Shown piece by piece: positions 22,004-32,480 of a stretch of DNA of 64,000 nucleotides. The position numbers and the translations under genes were made by a program. The stretch is from Hypomyces perniciosus (Eukaryota; Ascomycota; Sordariomycetes; Hypocreales; Hypocreaceae). The notes below the pieces were generated by a model. It was not told where the DNA came from and made no database searches. It saw only the letters and a program-made list of their open reading frames with translations. Numbering within the stretch: position 1 is the stretch's first letter; each line of letters begins with the position of its first letter. Location of the stretch: contig SPDT01000009.1 in the NCBI GenBank assembly GCA_008477525.1, forward strand, positions 1,054,001 through 1,118,000. The letters are read 5' to 3'.

Positions 22004-22275
22004 CAATTACAATTTATTTATTAACGCCCGGCGGCTCTGGCCGAAAGGGCAACTTTAGATTGTGTACATGTGTGTTTCTCCAGCTTTGCCATGTATCCTA
22101 AAGCCCATATAGTCTCCTCCATCTGTTTGTGCTGTTTTGCGCTCCTTATTTCTTACGTTTTCTCGTAGTTAGTAGTTCTATTAGCAAGCCGGCTTAGAGG
22201 CGATTCTATAAGTGTTCAGCGTCCTATCTTCAGCGGCTGAAGCGTTGCCTGCTGTTCGTCCCACGAGGTGGTGAG
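22004..22275 (-). mobile_element. LINE 3'-end fragment (inverted copy)
   Basis: About 270 bases that are the reverse complement of 25435-25712. It includes the A-rich terminus (TACAATTTATTTATTAACGCCCGG on this strand) and the CACCTCGTGGGA block that also follows the LINE C-terminal domain at 23.7 kb. It is therefore a 5'-truncated LINE 3' UTR on the minus strand. Confidence 0.65.
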
Positions 22276-23366
22276 TGTGTGTTGGGTCGGTCGTAAGGTG
22301 GGTTAGGGTAAAGGGTATACAGTTCATTCCCGCGGCTAATTAATTAACATCTAGTCGGCCAGTAACTATTGCGAACCGTATTGCTGCTCGCACTGCTTTT
22401 AAGTTTGGCGTCCATTTGTCGCCATCTGCCGGTGACCAAGTATTGATTTGTATTTGCAAGAAATACTTTATAGAGGTGCAGCATATCTACCTACATAGAC
22501 CTCCACCTTGCTCCCCTTGGATCCTATTCCGCCCCTTTTGCGGGGCACTGCTGGTTCGCAAGTCAATACCAGTTTGCTCCTTAGGCCTACTTCCACAGCC
22601 AACCTGGAGACTCTATCCTCAATAGCCTTCCTCCAGACCCTGTCCTCTCAGTAGACCGACACGCGCGTCCGTCCTCTCGAGCCATATAGAAAGTGTCGTA
22701 ACTGCAGTCCGCCTACCTAGTCTTCCGTCGCTTCCATTATATGTTGCGCGCCGCAGATTATCAAATCTGTTTCGCGCTGCTTTGCAAGATCTCCCTAGCA
22801 AGGCCGACCGTGTCTCGCAGGAGTTTGCACACTTGTATTCTCTCTGTACCCAGAACAGCCAAGAAACACAGTAGTAACCCTCCTACTAACCAAAGCGCCT
22901 CGTCGTTCTCTGTATAGGTTCAAGCATGCCCAGCCGTTTCTCTCGATTTTGTCGACATCGCTTCCTTTCGCTTACTCAATTCCATTTATCCACGGCGCGC
23001 TATCATCCTCCCAGCAGAGCAGCCCGAAGGCGCCCCAAAGGTATCCTGTCTTACGACTCATATATCTATCGATCGTAGGCTCAATTTCGCAGTCGTGAGT
23101 CAGATGGTTTTTAAAAGGTTCCTTTGTCGCTTTTGTGGGTAGTAGGGCTCGCGAGCCCTCCACACCAATATAGCCCAACCAGCAGACCGGTACTAGCGGT
23201 AGTAACTCTTCTCAGCTCTGCAAATGTCGCGGACAAAAACATTCGCAGGTTCCCAGCCGGCACCACGGGGAGGTGAGAGTCATCGCCGGCCGAGTGGATA
23301 TATATAGTACTGCCAGGAAAACACATGCAACAGCCCCAAGACTGCTTGCCGTAGAAGGAAGCTAAT
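22276..23366. other. Decayed repeat sequence
   Basis: About 1.1 kb with no intact frame. Short peptide-like stretches in several frames suggest an old LINE interior, but nothing definite. Confidence 0.3.
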
Positions 23367-23830
23367 ATGCTTGCCCAACTCAAGACAGACATAACGAAAT
23401 TCAACACGTACCTCTATCGGATCAATGCAACACCGCCAGACCAATGCAAGTGTGGACAAACAATAGAAAGTGAAGCACTTCCTTTTCCGATGCAGAAAGT
23501 GGACAATATGCCGGATAAAGATGCTTTAATGCATCGAAACCCAACGAGGCAACATCTCCTTTTATATACCTAGGAGGGAAATCACCGTTATATAACCAAA
23601 AATGGACGCTAAACCTAGAAGCAGTGCGAGCAGCAATACGGTTCGCAATGGCCACCGGGCAACTCGACGCAAACTAACCGCGGGGACGGATAGCACCTGC
23701 ATAATACCTTTAACCCACGTCCACCACCTCGTGTTATGGATAGCAGGCAACACTTTAGCTGCTGTAGATAAGATACTGAACACTTGTAGAATAGCTTCCA
23801 AGCTAGCTTGCTAATAATATCGCTAAACTA
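23367..23830 (+). pseudogene. Tad1-like LINE, C-terminal zinc domain and 3' UTR
   Basis: The frame ANMLAQLKTDITKFNTYLYRI..ATPPDQCKCGQTIES is the cysteine-containing tail that follows RNase H in Tad1-clade LINEs (typically TGK.G...YL.RI....DQC.CG). After a frame change, LGGKSPLYNQKWTLNLEAVRAAIRFAMATGQLD matches the very C-terminus of these polyproteins. The 3' UTR block shared with 25435-25712 follows. 5'-truncated and frameshifted. Confidence 0.65.
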
Positions 23831-23958
23831 CGAGACCCGCAGAGATACATTCGCAAGAAAGAGCAGAAAGTGGACAATGGAAGGGCTTTACGGAAATTAG
23901 GACAAAACTTGGGAAGTGTTTATATAATAATAGTGCCCTTTTTGACTTACATATTGTG

Positions 23959-24084
23959 CTATCCTGGGAAACTTTCCTGTCCCGGGAAACCATGCTGTCA
24001 TAGGAAATTATGCTGTCCTGGGAAATTATGCCGTCCTGGGAAACTATACTGTCCTGGGAAATTATCCTGTCCTAGGAAACATTC
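23959..24084. repeat. 18-bp tandem repeat, 7 units
   Basis: Seven tandem units of the type CTGTCCTGGGAAATTATG, 18 bp each, with point differences. Because 18 is divisible by three, one frame reads as repeated C-P-G-K-L-C/S hexapeptides, but the surrounding 86-residue frame has no other sign of being a gene. Confidence 0.85.
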
Positions 24085-24368
24085 AAGCAATTCCACCCCG
24101 GAGGAAACGGAACATAAGGTAGCCCAGTAAAGTGAAGGGACAGAGAATTTAATGGCTAAAGATATGCTTACTAATTGACATGGTAGTTGTCGCATTTAGC
24201 CGGATGGATTTAGACTATCCTCGCTGGGTAAATGGGCAAGGCTGTATTATCTCACGTGCGAGATCACGATACTGATGCTTCTCCTTTGTATAAATAACTG
24301 TCGACAACCCGATCAATACGTACCAGCGCAGGCGAACGCAAAGTGAGGACCGAACCCTCCTAGGAAAA

Positions 24369-25391
24369 ATGGCAAAAGATCGAGAGAACAACCGCTTCAT
24401 GCCTCTATCAACAAGCACATCACCCTCAACAAGTCGAAACCCGTCTCTAACGAAGTTGTGCTTGGACCTAGACGAATGGCTAGGGCCCCGATCACCATCA
24501 CCATCACCGTCCGACGCGTCCAAAGCATCCGAAGCGTCTCCTACGCCCCGACCATACCGCGCTCTATTGTATCACGCCTAGCCACGTATCCAGACTCATG
24601 GACCTACAAAGACCTACCCTCACGACTACTAGCAACTAGTGGTCTCTGTTACTCTGCAGAACGGGGCGAAGATGCTTGTATCTGCCACGAGTGCGGTACT
24701 CATTATGCCATACAAATACTAGAAAGCAACAAATTCTACAGCCTCGATACACTCCTCAGTCTTCATACCGAGGACTGCCTCCTAGCAGACACGATTCATG
24801 ACCTAATCAGTTTCCCCTCAGACATCTACAAACCAAGCACCCCGGATTCTCAACCAACCAAGACAGCGAAATCGCCCCCATCAAGCGCTCTAGCAAGCGT
24901 AAATTCAGTTCAAGGACGACACCCCCAAAGCAAGCAACTACCACTCCTCTCTCCCCAAAGACCAAGTCTACCTCATCATCGCTTTCTTCCCCTCGTCCAG
25001 CCTCTCCTGCCTGGCTTCATACGCGGCCGTTGCTTCTCTTCCCCGTCCGAAATCATCGTCAACGACATGGAAAAATTGTCGACCTTCAATCTCTACACCG
25101 CTAGTAAATAAAAGTACAATGTTATCACCTACTGCTACTTTAACGACATCAAAGACTACTACACCGCAACGCCTTCACCCAAAGCAAACACCATCACCCG
25201 TCCTCTCGGTACACGATCTGGAATGCCGTTTCCATAACAAACCAGCGCCTATCTACCACCAGCAGAACAAACAGAGTCCTCAGAAAACCCCCACTACCGC
25301 TATTGCACAACTTTTACACGCCATCGCTGACCTAGGATCTCACGACTTTAGCCATGTCTTCAATATGTACAATCTTTACCACACGAACTAA
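24369..25391 (+). pseudogene. BIR-like (inhibitor-of-apoptosis repeat) gene remnant
   Basis: Starts MAKDRENNRFMPLS at 24369 and shifts frame around 24.57 kb into a second frame. That frame reads RLATYPDSWTYKD..PSRLLATSGLCYSA, then C-H-E-C-G and, 22-23 residues on, H-T-E-D-C. This follows the BIR pattern R-[LI]-[AS]-T-[FY], W, LA..G[FL], C-x2-C, H..C, although the canonical spacing is C-x2-C-x16-H-x6-C and the glycine-tryptophan is missing. A Ser/Thr/Pro/Lys-rich linker follows, then a further shift to a conserved-looking end, TTAIAQLLHAIADLG..DFSHVFNMYNLY, stopping at 25391. Known BIR domains bind zinc; no function is claimed. Sandwiched between LINE fragments. Confidence 0.4.
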
Positions 25392-25434
25392 GACCAACTA
25401 AAACTTATAGAAGGAAAAAAAAAGAAGAAAAAAA

Positions 25435-25712
25435 CTCACCACCTCGTGGGATGAACAGCAGGCAACGCTTCAGCCGCTGAAGATAGGACGCTGAACACTT
25501 ATAGAATCGCCTCTAAGCCGGCTTGCTAATAGAACTACTAACTACGAGAAAACGTAAGAAATACGGAGCGCAAAACAGCACAAACAGATGAAGGAGACTA
25601 TATGGGCTTTAGGATACATGGCAAGGCTGGAGAAACACACATGTACACAATCTAAAGTTGCCCTTTCGGCCAGAGCTGCCGGGCGTAAATAAATAAATTG
25701 TAAATTGTACAG
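25435..25712 (+). mobile_element. LINE 3'-end fragment (direct copy)
   Basis: Begins CTCACCACCTCGTGGGATGAAC after an A-rich run (25418-25434) and ends in AAATAAATAAATTGTAAATTGTA. It is the inverted counterpart of 22004-22275; its first 120 bases match the 3' UTR after the LINE at 23.4-23.8 kb. Confidence 0.65.
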
Positions 25713-26326
25713 TAGCGGCCGAAACCAGTGCCCGCCAATTGTGTGTTTAAAAATTCTCTGGGCACGGACCAGACTGCTGCCTGCTGTAGCCACTACTATA
25801 CAATAAAGCTTGGCAGGTTGTTCTCTAACATTAGCCTAACAGAAGCCATTAGTGGCTTTTTAGTTATGGTAAGATTTTGATCGATCTTTCTGATTCTTAA
25901 AAGTCAGGAACAGCAACTTTAAAACACAGCACTTATGGATCTATTTCTTTCTTAATAAAGAGTTCAGAGCGGCTTTCGGCTGTTTCTTGCCGTTCCCTAT
26001 TATATGATAATGACGAAATTACTAAGGTAATGTTATGTAAACATTAAGAAGGCACAGTTGGGCTGTATTCATAGAAGTACTGGATACGGAAATCAGAGGC
26101 ATGATCTGTGCCCAAAAACTTTCGAAACATATAAAATGCGGACACTCATTTCGGCCTCTACTGTACCGACGGTCACAGTATCTGGCCATGGCGGAATGGC
26201 AACAACTCAATCAAAATGTATTCAACTGTTCTGACATGTACACGCGGTTGTTGAACGCTCCGCCTGTCAATGAATAATGAGCCTGCGTGCTATGGAAACA
26301 CGCCGTGGCGTAGTGGACCGCACACA
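25713..26326. other. Gene-free stretch
   Basis: About 600 bases with no supportable gene or repeat. Confidence 0.35.
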
Positions 26327-26564
26327 TGTTGGAAAACACCAGTTACGTAGTCAGCTTGTTCACATCACGAAGATGGGGCGCCAGAATTCCACTCAATTGC
26401 TCCATAAGCTCTGCGCTCTCTCCCCCCTTCCTTGGACTCTCCTCCCGCCATTTTATCATAGAAGCAGAACGCCGCGCGTTCTGTTTCACCTCACGTCAGG
26501 TCACAGGTTCCCTTGCATACACATTTTTGCTTATTCCAACAACTAGACCGACGTTATCCGACAA
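26327..26564 (+). repeat. Dispersed repeat, LTR-like (copy B)
   Basis: Second copy of the element at 17483-17709: same start TGTTGGAAAAC, same end CCGACAA, with small indels in the middle. Confidence 0.65.
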
Positions 26565-26705
26565 CACATCACTTTCTTGTAGGGCTTTGCAGAAAGCGTT
26601 GCAAGAAGTCGATTCTGGGCAGGGCTTTCTCGCACCTAGATTTCCGCTAGCACAAAGTATAAGACTGCAGAATGGATCGACAAAGGCAACGCGTAAAAGA
26701 GATGA

Positions 26706-27767
26706 TCACCATCCGCCCGTGTTCCACGACCCCATGGGATGATTCATCTCGAACCAGGTTTCGCGAGGTGACGCTGAACGTTTCCTTTTCGCTCTTTGTC
26801 GTTGGGCCTCCTTCTCCCGGTCAAAGCGTATACCCATAAATCTGAAGATTTTTGGAGCCGACGCAGTCGGCTGCCTGTCCATGAAGACTAGTTCTCGACC
26901 AACAGTCATGATCAGGTAGTCGTTACTGATGAATTGGAATACGAGTTCATATTCTCCATGAAAACTCTTTAGCCGAAATTCCTCCTGACCTGCCGTTCTA
27001 GGTGGGGTGAATGAAGTGAGGTCGCAGCCACAGTCTGCATTGAAGTAAACGTGGCCATCGATCTGTGTCGCTTCGCCTGGCAATCGTTCGTCCTGATAAT
27101 TCAAGTGATAAAACTCCACGTATTTAGGAGGGTACATATCCGAATTGTAACAATGGTCCACATGATCGACGGAGTACAGGCTGAAATGCTTGCTCGTAAT
27201 GAGGTCAACGCTGGGCATATCCCCGTCCGTGCTCTTCTCCATGCGACCATATGCTTGTTGCACCTCTTTCTCCATTTTACTTTCAAATTTGCGTTGGGCT
27301 TCCTTCGCTTCTATTTCGCGTTCTCTTATGTCCCACAATTCGCGCTTTCGCTCTTCGCGTTCGCCCTTGAGCTCGTAGTAATAATCGGCATCGGACCCGT
27401 CGTATGATCTCTCTGTCAAGCTGTCGTTCGTGCCGTAGGAAGAAGACTTGGATTCGCATTCAGAGGTCCCAGAGTCACATTTGCCATCCGAGGCTATGGA
27501 ATTATTGTCCTCATCGGTTTTGCTGTTGGTTTCTTCAAGATCAGAGATATCTTCATCAAAGTCTTCCGGACACACGTCTCGATTTTCGTTGACGGTGAGA
27601 GCAACTAGACGATAATACCATCCTGGGAGATTCCGTCTTGGGGCAGCATTTGTTTTTCCGGATGCCACCTGGGGCTTTAGAGCACTCTTTGGATGCCACA
27701 TATTTTGCAATAGTAATTGAAGGATCATCATAACCTGGTTCCACAACGAGGGGTTGTGGACCGTCAC
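26706..27767 (-). CDS. Conserved hypothetical fungal protein, 353 aa
   Basis: Single open frame of 353 residues that I cannot assign to a named family. The N-terminal part has LPGWYYRLVALTVNENRDVCPEDFDED followed by a long acidic/serine-rich region. Residues about 130-180 form a charged coiled coil (ELKGEREERKRELWDIREREIEAKEAQRK). The C-terminal half is a folded-looking domain with several aromatic residues (SVDHVDHCYNSDMYPPKYVEFYHLN..., YFNADCGCD) and ends with a basic RQRAKRKRSASPR stretch that could be a nuclear signal. No stops or shifts; codon use is ordinary for the gene-bearing DNA here. The exact start is uncertain. Confidence 0.6.
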   Translation of the reverse strand: MTVHNPSLWNQVMMILQLLLQNMWHPKSALKPQVASGKTNAAPRRNLPGWYYRLVALTVNENRDVCPEDFDEDISDLEETNSKTDEDNNSIASDGKCDSGTSECESKSSSYGTNDSLTERSYDGSDADYYYELKGEREERKRELWDIREREIEAKEAQRKFESKMEKEVQQAYGRMEKSTDGDMPSVDLITSKHFSLYSVDHVDHCYNSDMYPPKYVEFYHLNYQDERLPGEATQIDGHVYFNADCGCDLTSFTPPRTAGQEEFRLKSFHGEYELVFQFISNDYLIMTVGRELVFMDRQPTASAPKIFRFMGIRFDREKEAQRQRAKRKRSASPRETWFEMNHPMGSWNTGGW

Positions 27768-27809
27768 TATGAATTATTGCCTGAGGCAGGAAAGCTATAG
27801 GGCAACCGT

Positions 27810-27981
27810 GAGTGGGTTACTCAAATGTAGCGGGCGGTAAGGACGAGAAAGCAGGAACACTGTGCGATATGCTTATGGCAGGCGGTGAATAAGAGTGGGT
27901 TGCTCAAATGCAGTAGGCGGTAAGAGCCAGGGACCAGCGGAGTACGAAGTATACTGTGCAGGTACGCTTATGGCAGGCGGT
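27810..27981. repeat. Two tandem subunits at the outer end of the left arm
   Basis: GAGTGGGTTACTCAAATG...GCTTATGGCAGGCGGT (27810-27892) is followed directly by a diverged second unit with the same start and end (27893-27981). The right arm keeps the inner unit and only part of the outer one, ending at 54696. Confidence 0.7.
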
Positions 27982-28963
27982 CACCGTTACAAAGAAATTT
28001 CCATACGTTGTCACAGCAACAGTTGCTCTCAGGCGGCTCTTTGTCCATGCTGCGAACTGACTGCCAACTATTCCCTTAGTCTAAGCCGCCTCAGACACAA
28101 GGCCCCTGCCATCTTTAGGTACTCTAATATCGCGATGAAGAAAACGAAACAAGCAAGCGAAGCATCACGGACAGTCGCCAACAGTTTTGACGATAATTGT
28201 TTCAGGGTGAGCCAGAGAGTAATATACTCCCGTGCTCGTTAATAAGTGCAGTTTCATCGCCTAATAGACTGTCTAAGCATCTGCTCATCCATCATATTCA
28301 TTAGCTAGTAGTGCCATCAATGGATCGCTTCGAGAGAAACAGACCCATTCCCCAACTTGCAAGCAAGCATTCCACCTCGTAGATATCACCCTCATCGCCT
28401 GTGTCATCCGGCTATCCTCATTGTTCCACATAGTATCCTTCAGCGTCTCAAATCCCCTGTATAAACTGCAAACGCCGCCATACCGCCCTCTTGCACACAC
28501 TTAAGCACTACATTAGGAAATGGCCATTCGTCATGGCTGGCACTGACAGCATGCCTGTATATCTGAAGGAGAGAGTTGAACTCTCCTGCCCTTCTCTTAT
28601 TACCTAGCAGCGCCGGCTTGAGGTCTTAAATGTTATGCGGGGTAGCGAGGTGGCACTATATGTTACGCTTCTTGCAAGTAGTGGCCCCGACCTTGCAGCC
28701 CTTGCATTCCGGAACACCTTCATTACCATTATCATCCACCTCCCCCGACCCCTCTCCCTTTTTCACAATAGTCACCCTGAATGGAAGATGATGAATGTGC
28801 CTTACACTGCCTTCAGCAGCATCGCTAGGCTTGACGGCCGAAGGTCGTTAATGACATCCAAAGGCACCTTTGCGAGTGTCTAATAGGCTGAGACAGGGGA
28901 CGTATTGTCGCTCGTGTGGTCTTTTTTGACGAGTTATGCTGTTCATCGCCTTCATTCAAGCCA

Positions 28964-30470
28964 CTACTCTTGGTTCATTTTGCGCCATTGTTGCTTGACT
29001 GCTGACGCCGTCCGTTCAAGCTTTGAAGCAATCCATGATTCTGACTTGTTCTCCTTTTTCCATGCTCTTAACCGGCATTCGTCGAGCGAGGACCATCGGC
29101 GGCGCTGGCCTGATACATTCCTGCTTTCACTGTTGATGCTTAGGGAATCATCATTTTCATCGATGCTAGAGGTACTGTTGTCATCAATCTGACTGAATTG
29201 CTTGTCCATACGACTCAGAGAATCTTTATTTGAAGCCTCGTTCCAAACACCCTGAGGAGCTGTAGGTCGTCTGCGCAGGTCATATCGCCGTTTCAAGATG
29301 CTGCTTTCGGGTTGGGTGGGGTGTGTATTGTCCTCGGACGGTGGACTTTGCAACAAGTACAGGGCTTCGAGGAGAGCTGAACGAAAAATTAGGCATGACC
29401 CGCATTGACCGGCTTGGACTGTTGGAGGATTAACGGGACCGCCATTTTGATCCATCGGTGAATGGATATTACGTTTGGGACAGCGGGCATGTGCATCCAC
29501 AGCCAAGCTAAGTTCGCCACAAGTGCCGTTGTTGCTGTCACGGTTGTGGCGGGTTGACGATAGGTGATGACGAGACTCATCGTAAGCTCCATCCACATTG
29601 TCAACTGGTGCTGAGGCAACATTGCTGGCGCCTGGCTGGTGCAGCAAGGCGCCACATCCAGCAGTGGAAGACAATCTTAGTCGTTTCACCTCCGCTTGAT
29701 TATTGGCGTCATTATCATCTTGGCCATCCCCCAGAAGTCGCTTCGTCTGCCTAGAAATAATCACGACATCTTGGCGTTGACAACCCTCATCATCACCAAG
29801 ACGGTCCTCTGGAGAGGGACTCCCAAGAATTGTGATGGCATATGCAGATGTGCTTGAAGCTGGCGGGGAAAGCGAGGCATCACGGTGAAATCCACATAAG
29901 TCAATGTCGTGAGTTGGTCGGTCTGGCGATTGCATGGCGATGCCAGCTCTAGACTCAATGAATCCTGTTTGCTCCACAACGTCATCGGCAACCTGTTGTC
30001 CTGTGGTAGAACCAAAAGTTGTTGCGGGAGGGGTTAGGTGAACTAGCATTGGGGACATTTTGTCTGCCTTTCTGTCCCTCTTTTCTTCATCTATGATCTT
30101 GTCAGTCTCCCCTATCGTACAAGTGTAGTAGGAAATAGCTACCTTGATTCTGGTCACCGTGTAGGATTGGTTCAACGGGCCAGGCCAATTGGTTGGCAGG
30201 ACTGGATAAATCGCCCGCAAGGTCTTGGACTACTTCGCCATCCGTATTGGAACCAGAGTACTGGTCCATGGAGTAAAGGCCGGATAGCATGTCATACGGG
30301 CAATCAAGACTGAAGTCTTCCATATTATGGTGAGAAGGCAGGTTTATACCGCAAGCTTCTAGTGATGCGAAATCCTGTTTATGCGTGTTTGGTACAGGTG
30401 CTATTTGTTTTGGCTTTGGCGGCTTTTGCGACTTAGGAATATATGCTTTGAATCTGAAGGGGGCAGCCAT
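28964..30470 (-). CDS. SANT/Myb-like DNA-binding protein, left-arm copy, 484 aa
   Basis: Exon 1 is 30470-30143 and exon 2 is 30090-28964, with a 52-base intron (30091-30142); 484 residues. The N-terminus MAAPFRFKAYIPKSQKPPKPK is basic. The middle is long, Ser/Asn/Asp-rich and probably disordered, with a CGSCLIFRSALLEALYLLQ helix near residue 355. The last 45 residues are a SANT/Myb-type helix-turn-helix: RRWSSLDECRLRAWKKENK..WIASKLERTASAVKQQWRKM, with the spaced tryptophans and the final xAVxxxW helix expected of DNA-binding repeats. Its twin in the right arm is 481 residues with identical intron position. It could be a transcription factor or an accessory DNA-binding protein of a transposon; the sequence does not decide. 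Confidence 0.72.
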
Positions 30471-31500
30471 GGTGGATGATGGCAGGAATAGTGAGTATAT
30501 TGTGATCGAAGACGGGAAAGAAAAAATGCGAGATAGTCCTTCCTATTTATCCAAGAGTCGACCTCTCCTCCCGGAGTTGCCAGCGGGGCTGTGAACAGAC
30601 GTCGGCATTGCCAACTCTCCCCTGAAAGTCCCTGGCTGAGAGGAGAAAGCTGCTCACCCCACCCCCCTCCTTCCTACACAGATGGCTGCGACGATTTCTC
30701 ATTCGTGTCATTGCGGCTACGACCACTTGCGCGTTCCGTTTGGTCTCATATGTAGATCAAAACGTAGAACCCGGTCTCAGAGTGGCGGAGCTTGCAGCTA
30801 CGCGGCCAAGCCGGACCGGCGAAGCGAGAGCTTCAGGCCGAGCAACTTAGCGGGCCCGTTTGGATACGCTGAGTTGCTCAGATCATGATTGGTCAACCCT
30901 TAGAGCATGGATACACATTCATGCTGTTGGCCCAAAACCCCTGGACCGAGCACCTCACAGCATCTTCGTAATAGACCAATACATGATGTTGCATACGACG
31001 GGCTTATCCATAGAAGGCCCGACTTGGCCATTCTCACGTCGAGGGGTCTGTACTAGCATCACACCTCCTTTCCGTTAGGTCAGCGGTCCAAAGATGTTCA
31101 TCCGCCCATGCTGACGAGCTGTGCTGGACGTATTAAGATAGATAATCGCGTAGACAGTCATCAGCCCGCAAACGACGGAGATTGGCATGGTATCATTTCG
31201 CCCCCCCAAACCCCTCGTCATACGATTCTTGCGTCTTAGGCGTGAGGTGCTGTGAAGTTGCCATGGCCAGCAGGATTCAGGAGTTGATACGGCCCCCACG
31301 CTCCTTCCATTTTTGCGAGGCCAAGTCCACATCTTGTGAACTAATAGGCGGAGGGCGGAGCTGATGACCACGACCTTACGCCCCAAGGCCGGCTACTCCG
31401 AGCTTATGCTCTGTTCGGGCAGCACTTCACCTATCATCGCCCTGTCCTTGGTCATCTCATGATGCTAGATGAATGGCTTGAGCTAGAGGCTGCATAACGG

Positions 31501-31806
31501 TCAGAGTGATGCTCCATTCTTTGCGTAATCGGAATCGTCTTCAGCGTGGCCATGCATTCGATATCGGGCAGGTTGAGGGTTACGCCACTCATTGGTCGAA
31601 TCAGCGCGGACTAAGATCCATGGGCCCAAGTAAAATAGCGCAAAGGGAGGTTTCTGTGTTTCCCCTGAGACGACTAGGGAAATGGTGAGTTGGGTCTGGC
31701 CAATTGTTGGGCATGGGGACGTCAAGTCCGCATCAAGTGGTTGATCGCTTTCCAGGATGGACACTCGGAGTGTCCGTAAGCTGGAATGCTGCTCCATTTG
31801 TGACAA
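31501..31806 (-). CDS. Short ORF conserved in both arms (101 aa), left copy
   Basis: Encodes a 101-residue protein with the same start, length and stop as 50223-50528 in the other arm; about ten residues differ. The core DADLTSPCPTIGQTQLTISL.VSGE..PPFALF.LGPWILVRADSTNEWRNPQP reads like a beta-sandwich fragment. No family recognised. Shared length after divergence is suggestive but not proof of coding. Confidence 0.4.
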   Translation of the reverse strand: MSQMEQHSSLRTLRVSILESDQPLDADLTSPCPTIGQTQLTISLVVSGETQKPPFALFYLGPWILVRADSTNEWRNPQPARYRMHGHAEDDSDYAKNGASL

Positions 31807-32200
31807 TGTTAATTTCCCAAAACGGGCACTGCCTCGCCCTTATTCCCCTCTGTAAGTCAAATCCACACCACGGAGACCTGCTGAGAACTTGGTGGAGCAT
31901 CCAGTGTTATGAGAGGGAGGCAGATACAACGTCAACGCCACTGCATGATGCCAGCGTCCGTGTCTATCCATTTTTTCCGTATATGGGCATCCCTTGTGAT
32001 AAATTTTTGCCTTTTTGGGTAATTTTGAATAAGTCGTGGAGGGCCATCCACCCACATCAGCTTCGATCTTTCCGCTTGTGACAAGACGTGGATAGAGGTT
32101 GGTGGGGGAGAGTTGGTCTCATGAGATCAAGCAAGTGTCCGGGACGTAGACCAATTTCAGGGTACTATCATGGTAAAGAGGATACGGTTGAAGCGCCGGA

Positions 32201-32458
32201 TTAAGTGCAGGTGTAATCATGGTTCTTGTCTGTTGTAAAAACCCATAATGAAGTTGCAAGACGTGTAGTTAGAAGATTAATCACGTGAGAGTGGGAACAG
32301 AAGGGAGGAAATAATGACATGAGAGGTACATGGCAAGAGGGAGGAGGGCCGGTCTTTTTATGGCCGACGCAAAAGCAGCGAGGGATGGAGGGGCCGAAAA
32401 TTCCCCGATGAGGCATTTGCCAAATGTGGTGGGCCAAGACCACAATTTCCGGATACAA
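32201..32458 (-). CDS. Short ORF at inner end of the left arm (85 aa)
   Basis: 85 residues (PEIVVLAHHIWQMPHRGIFG..IPRCFCVGHKK...), paralogous to the 84-residue ORF at 49574-49828. The only length difference is one in-frame codon in the INLLTTRL/INLTTRL stretch. It lies at the boundary with RIP-degraded DNA. No known family. Confidence 0.3.
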   Translation of the reverse strand: MYPEIVVLAHHIWQMPHRGIFGPSIPRCFCVGHKKTGPPPSCHVPLMSLFPPFCSHSHVINLLTTRLATSLWVFTTDKNHDYTCT

Positions 32459-32480
32459 ACAAGCCGTCTGAATTTTTACT

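Larger units (their letters stand above)
27860..32480 (-). repeat. Left arm of a large inverted duplication (about 4.6 kb)
   Basis: The whole stretch is homologous, in inverted orientation, to 49552-54696. Matching landmarks in order inward: the GGCAGGCGGT subunits, the SANT gene, a region of short ORFs, the 101-aa ORF, the 85-aa ORF, and the inner edge AAACAAGCCGTCT that merges into A/T-rich DNA. The arms differ by many point changes and small indels, so they are not a recent perfect copy. The left arm lacks the 449-bp retroposon present in the right. Confidence 0.92.
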
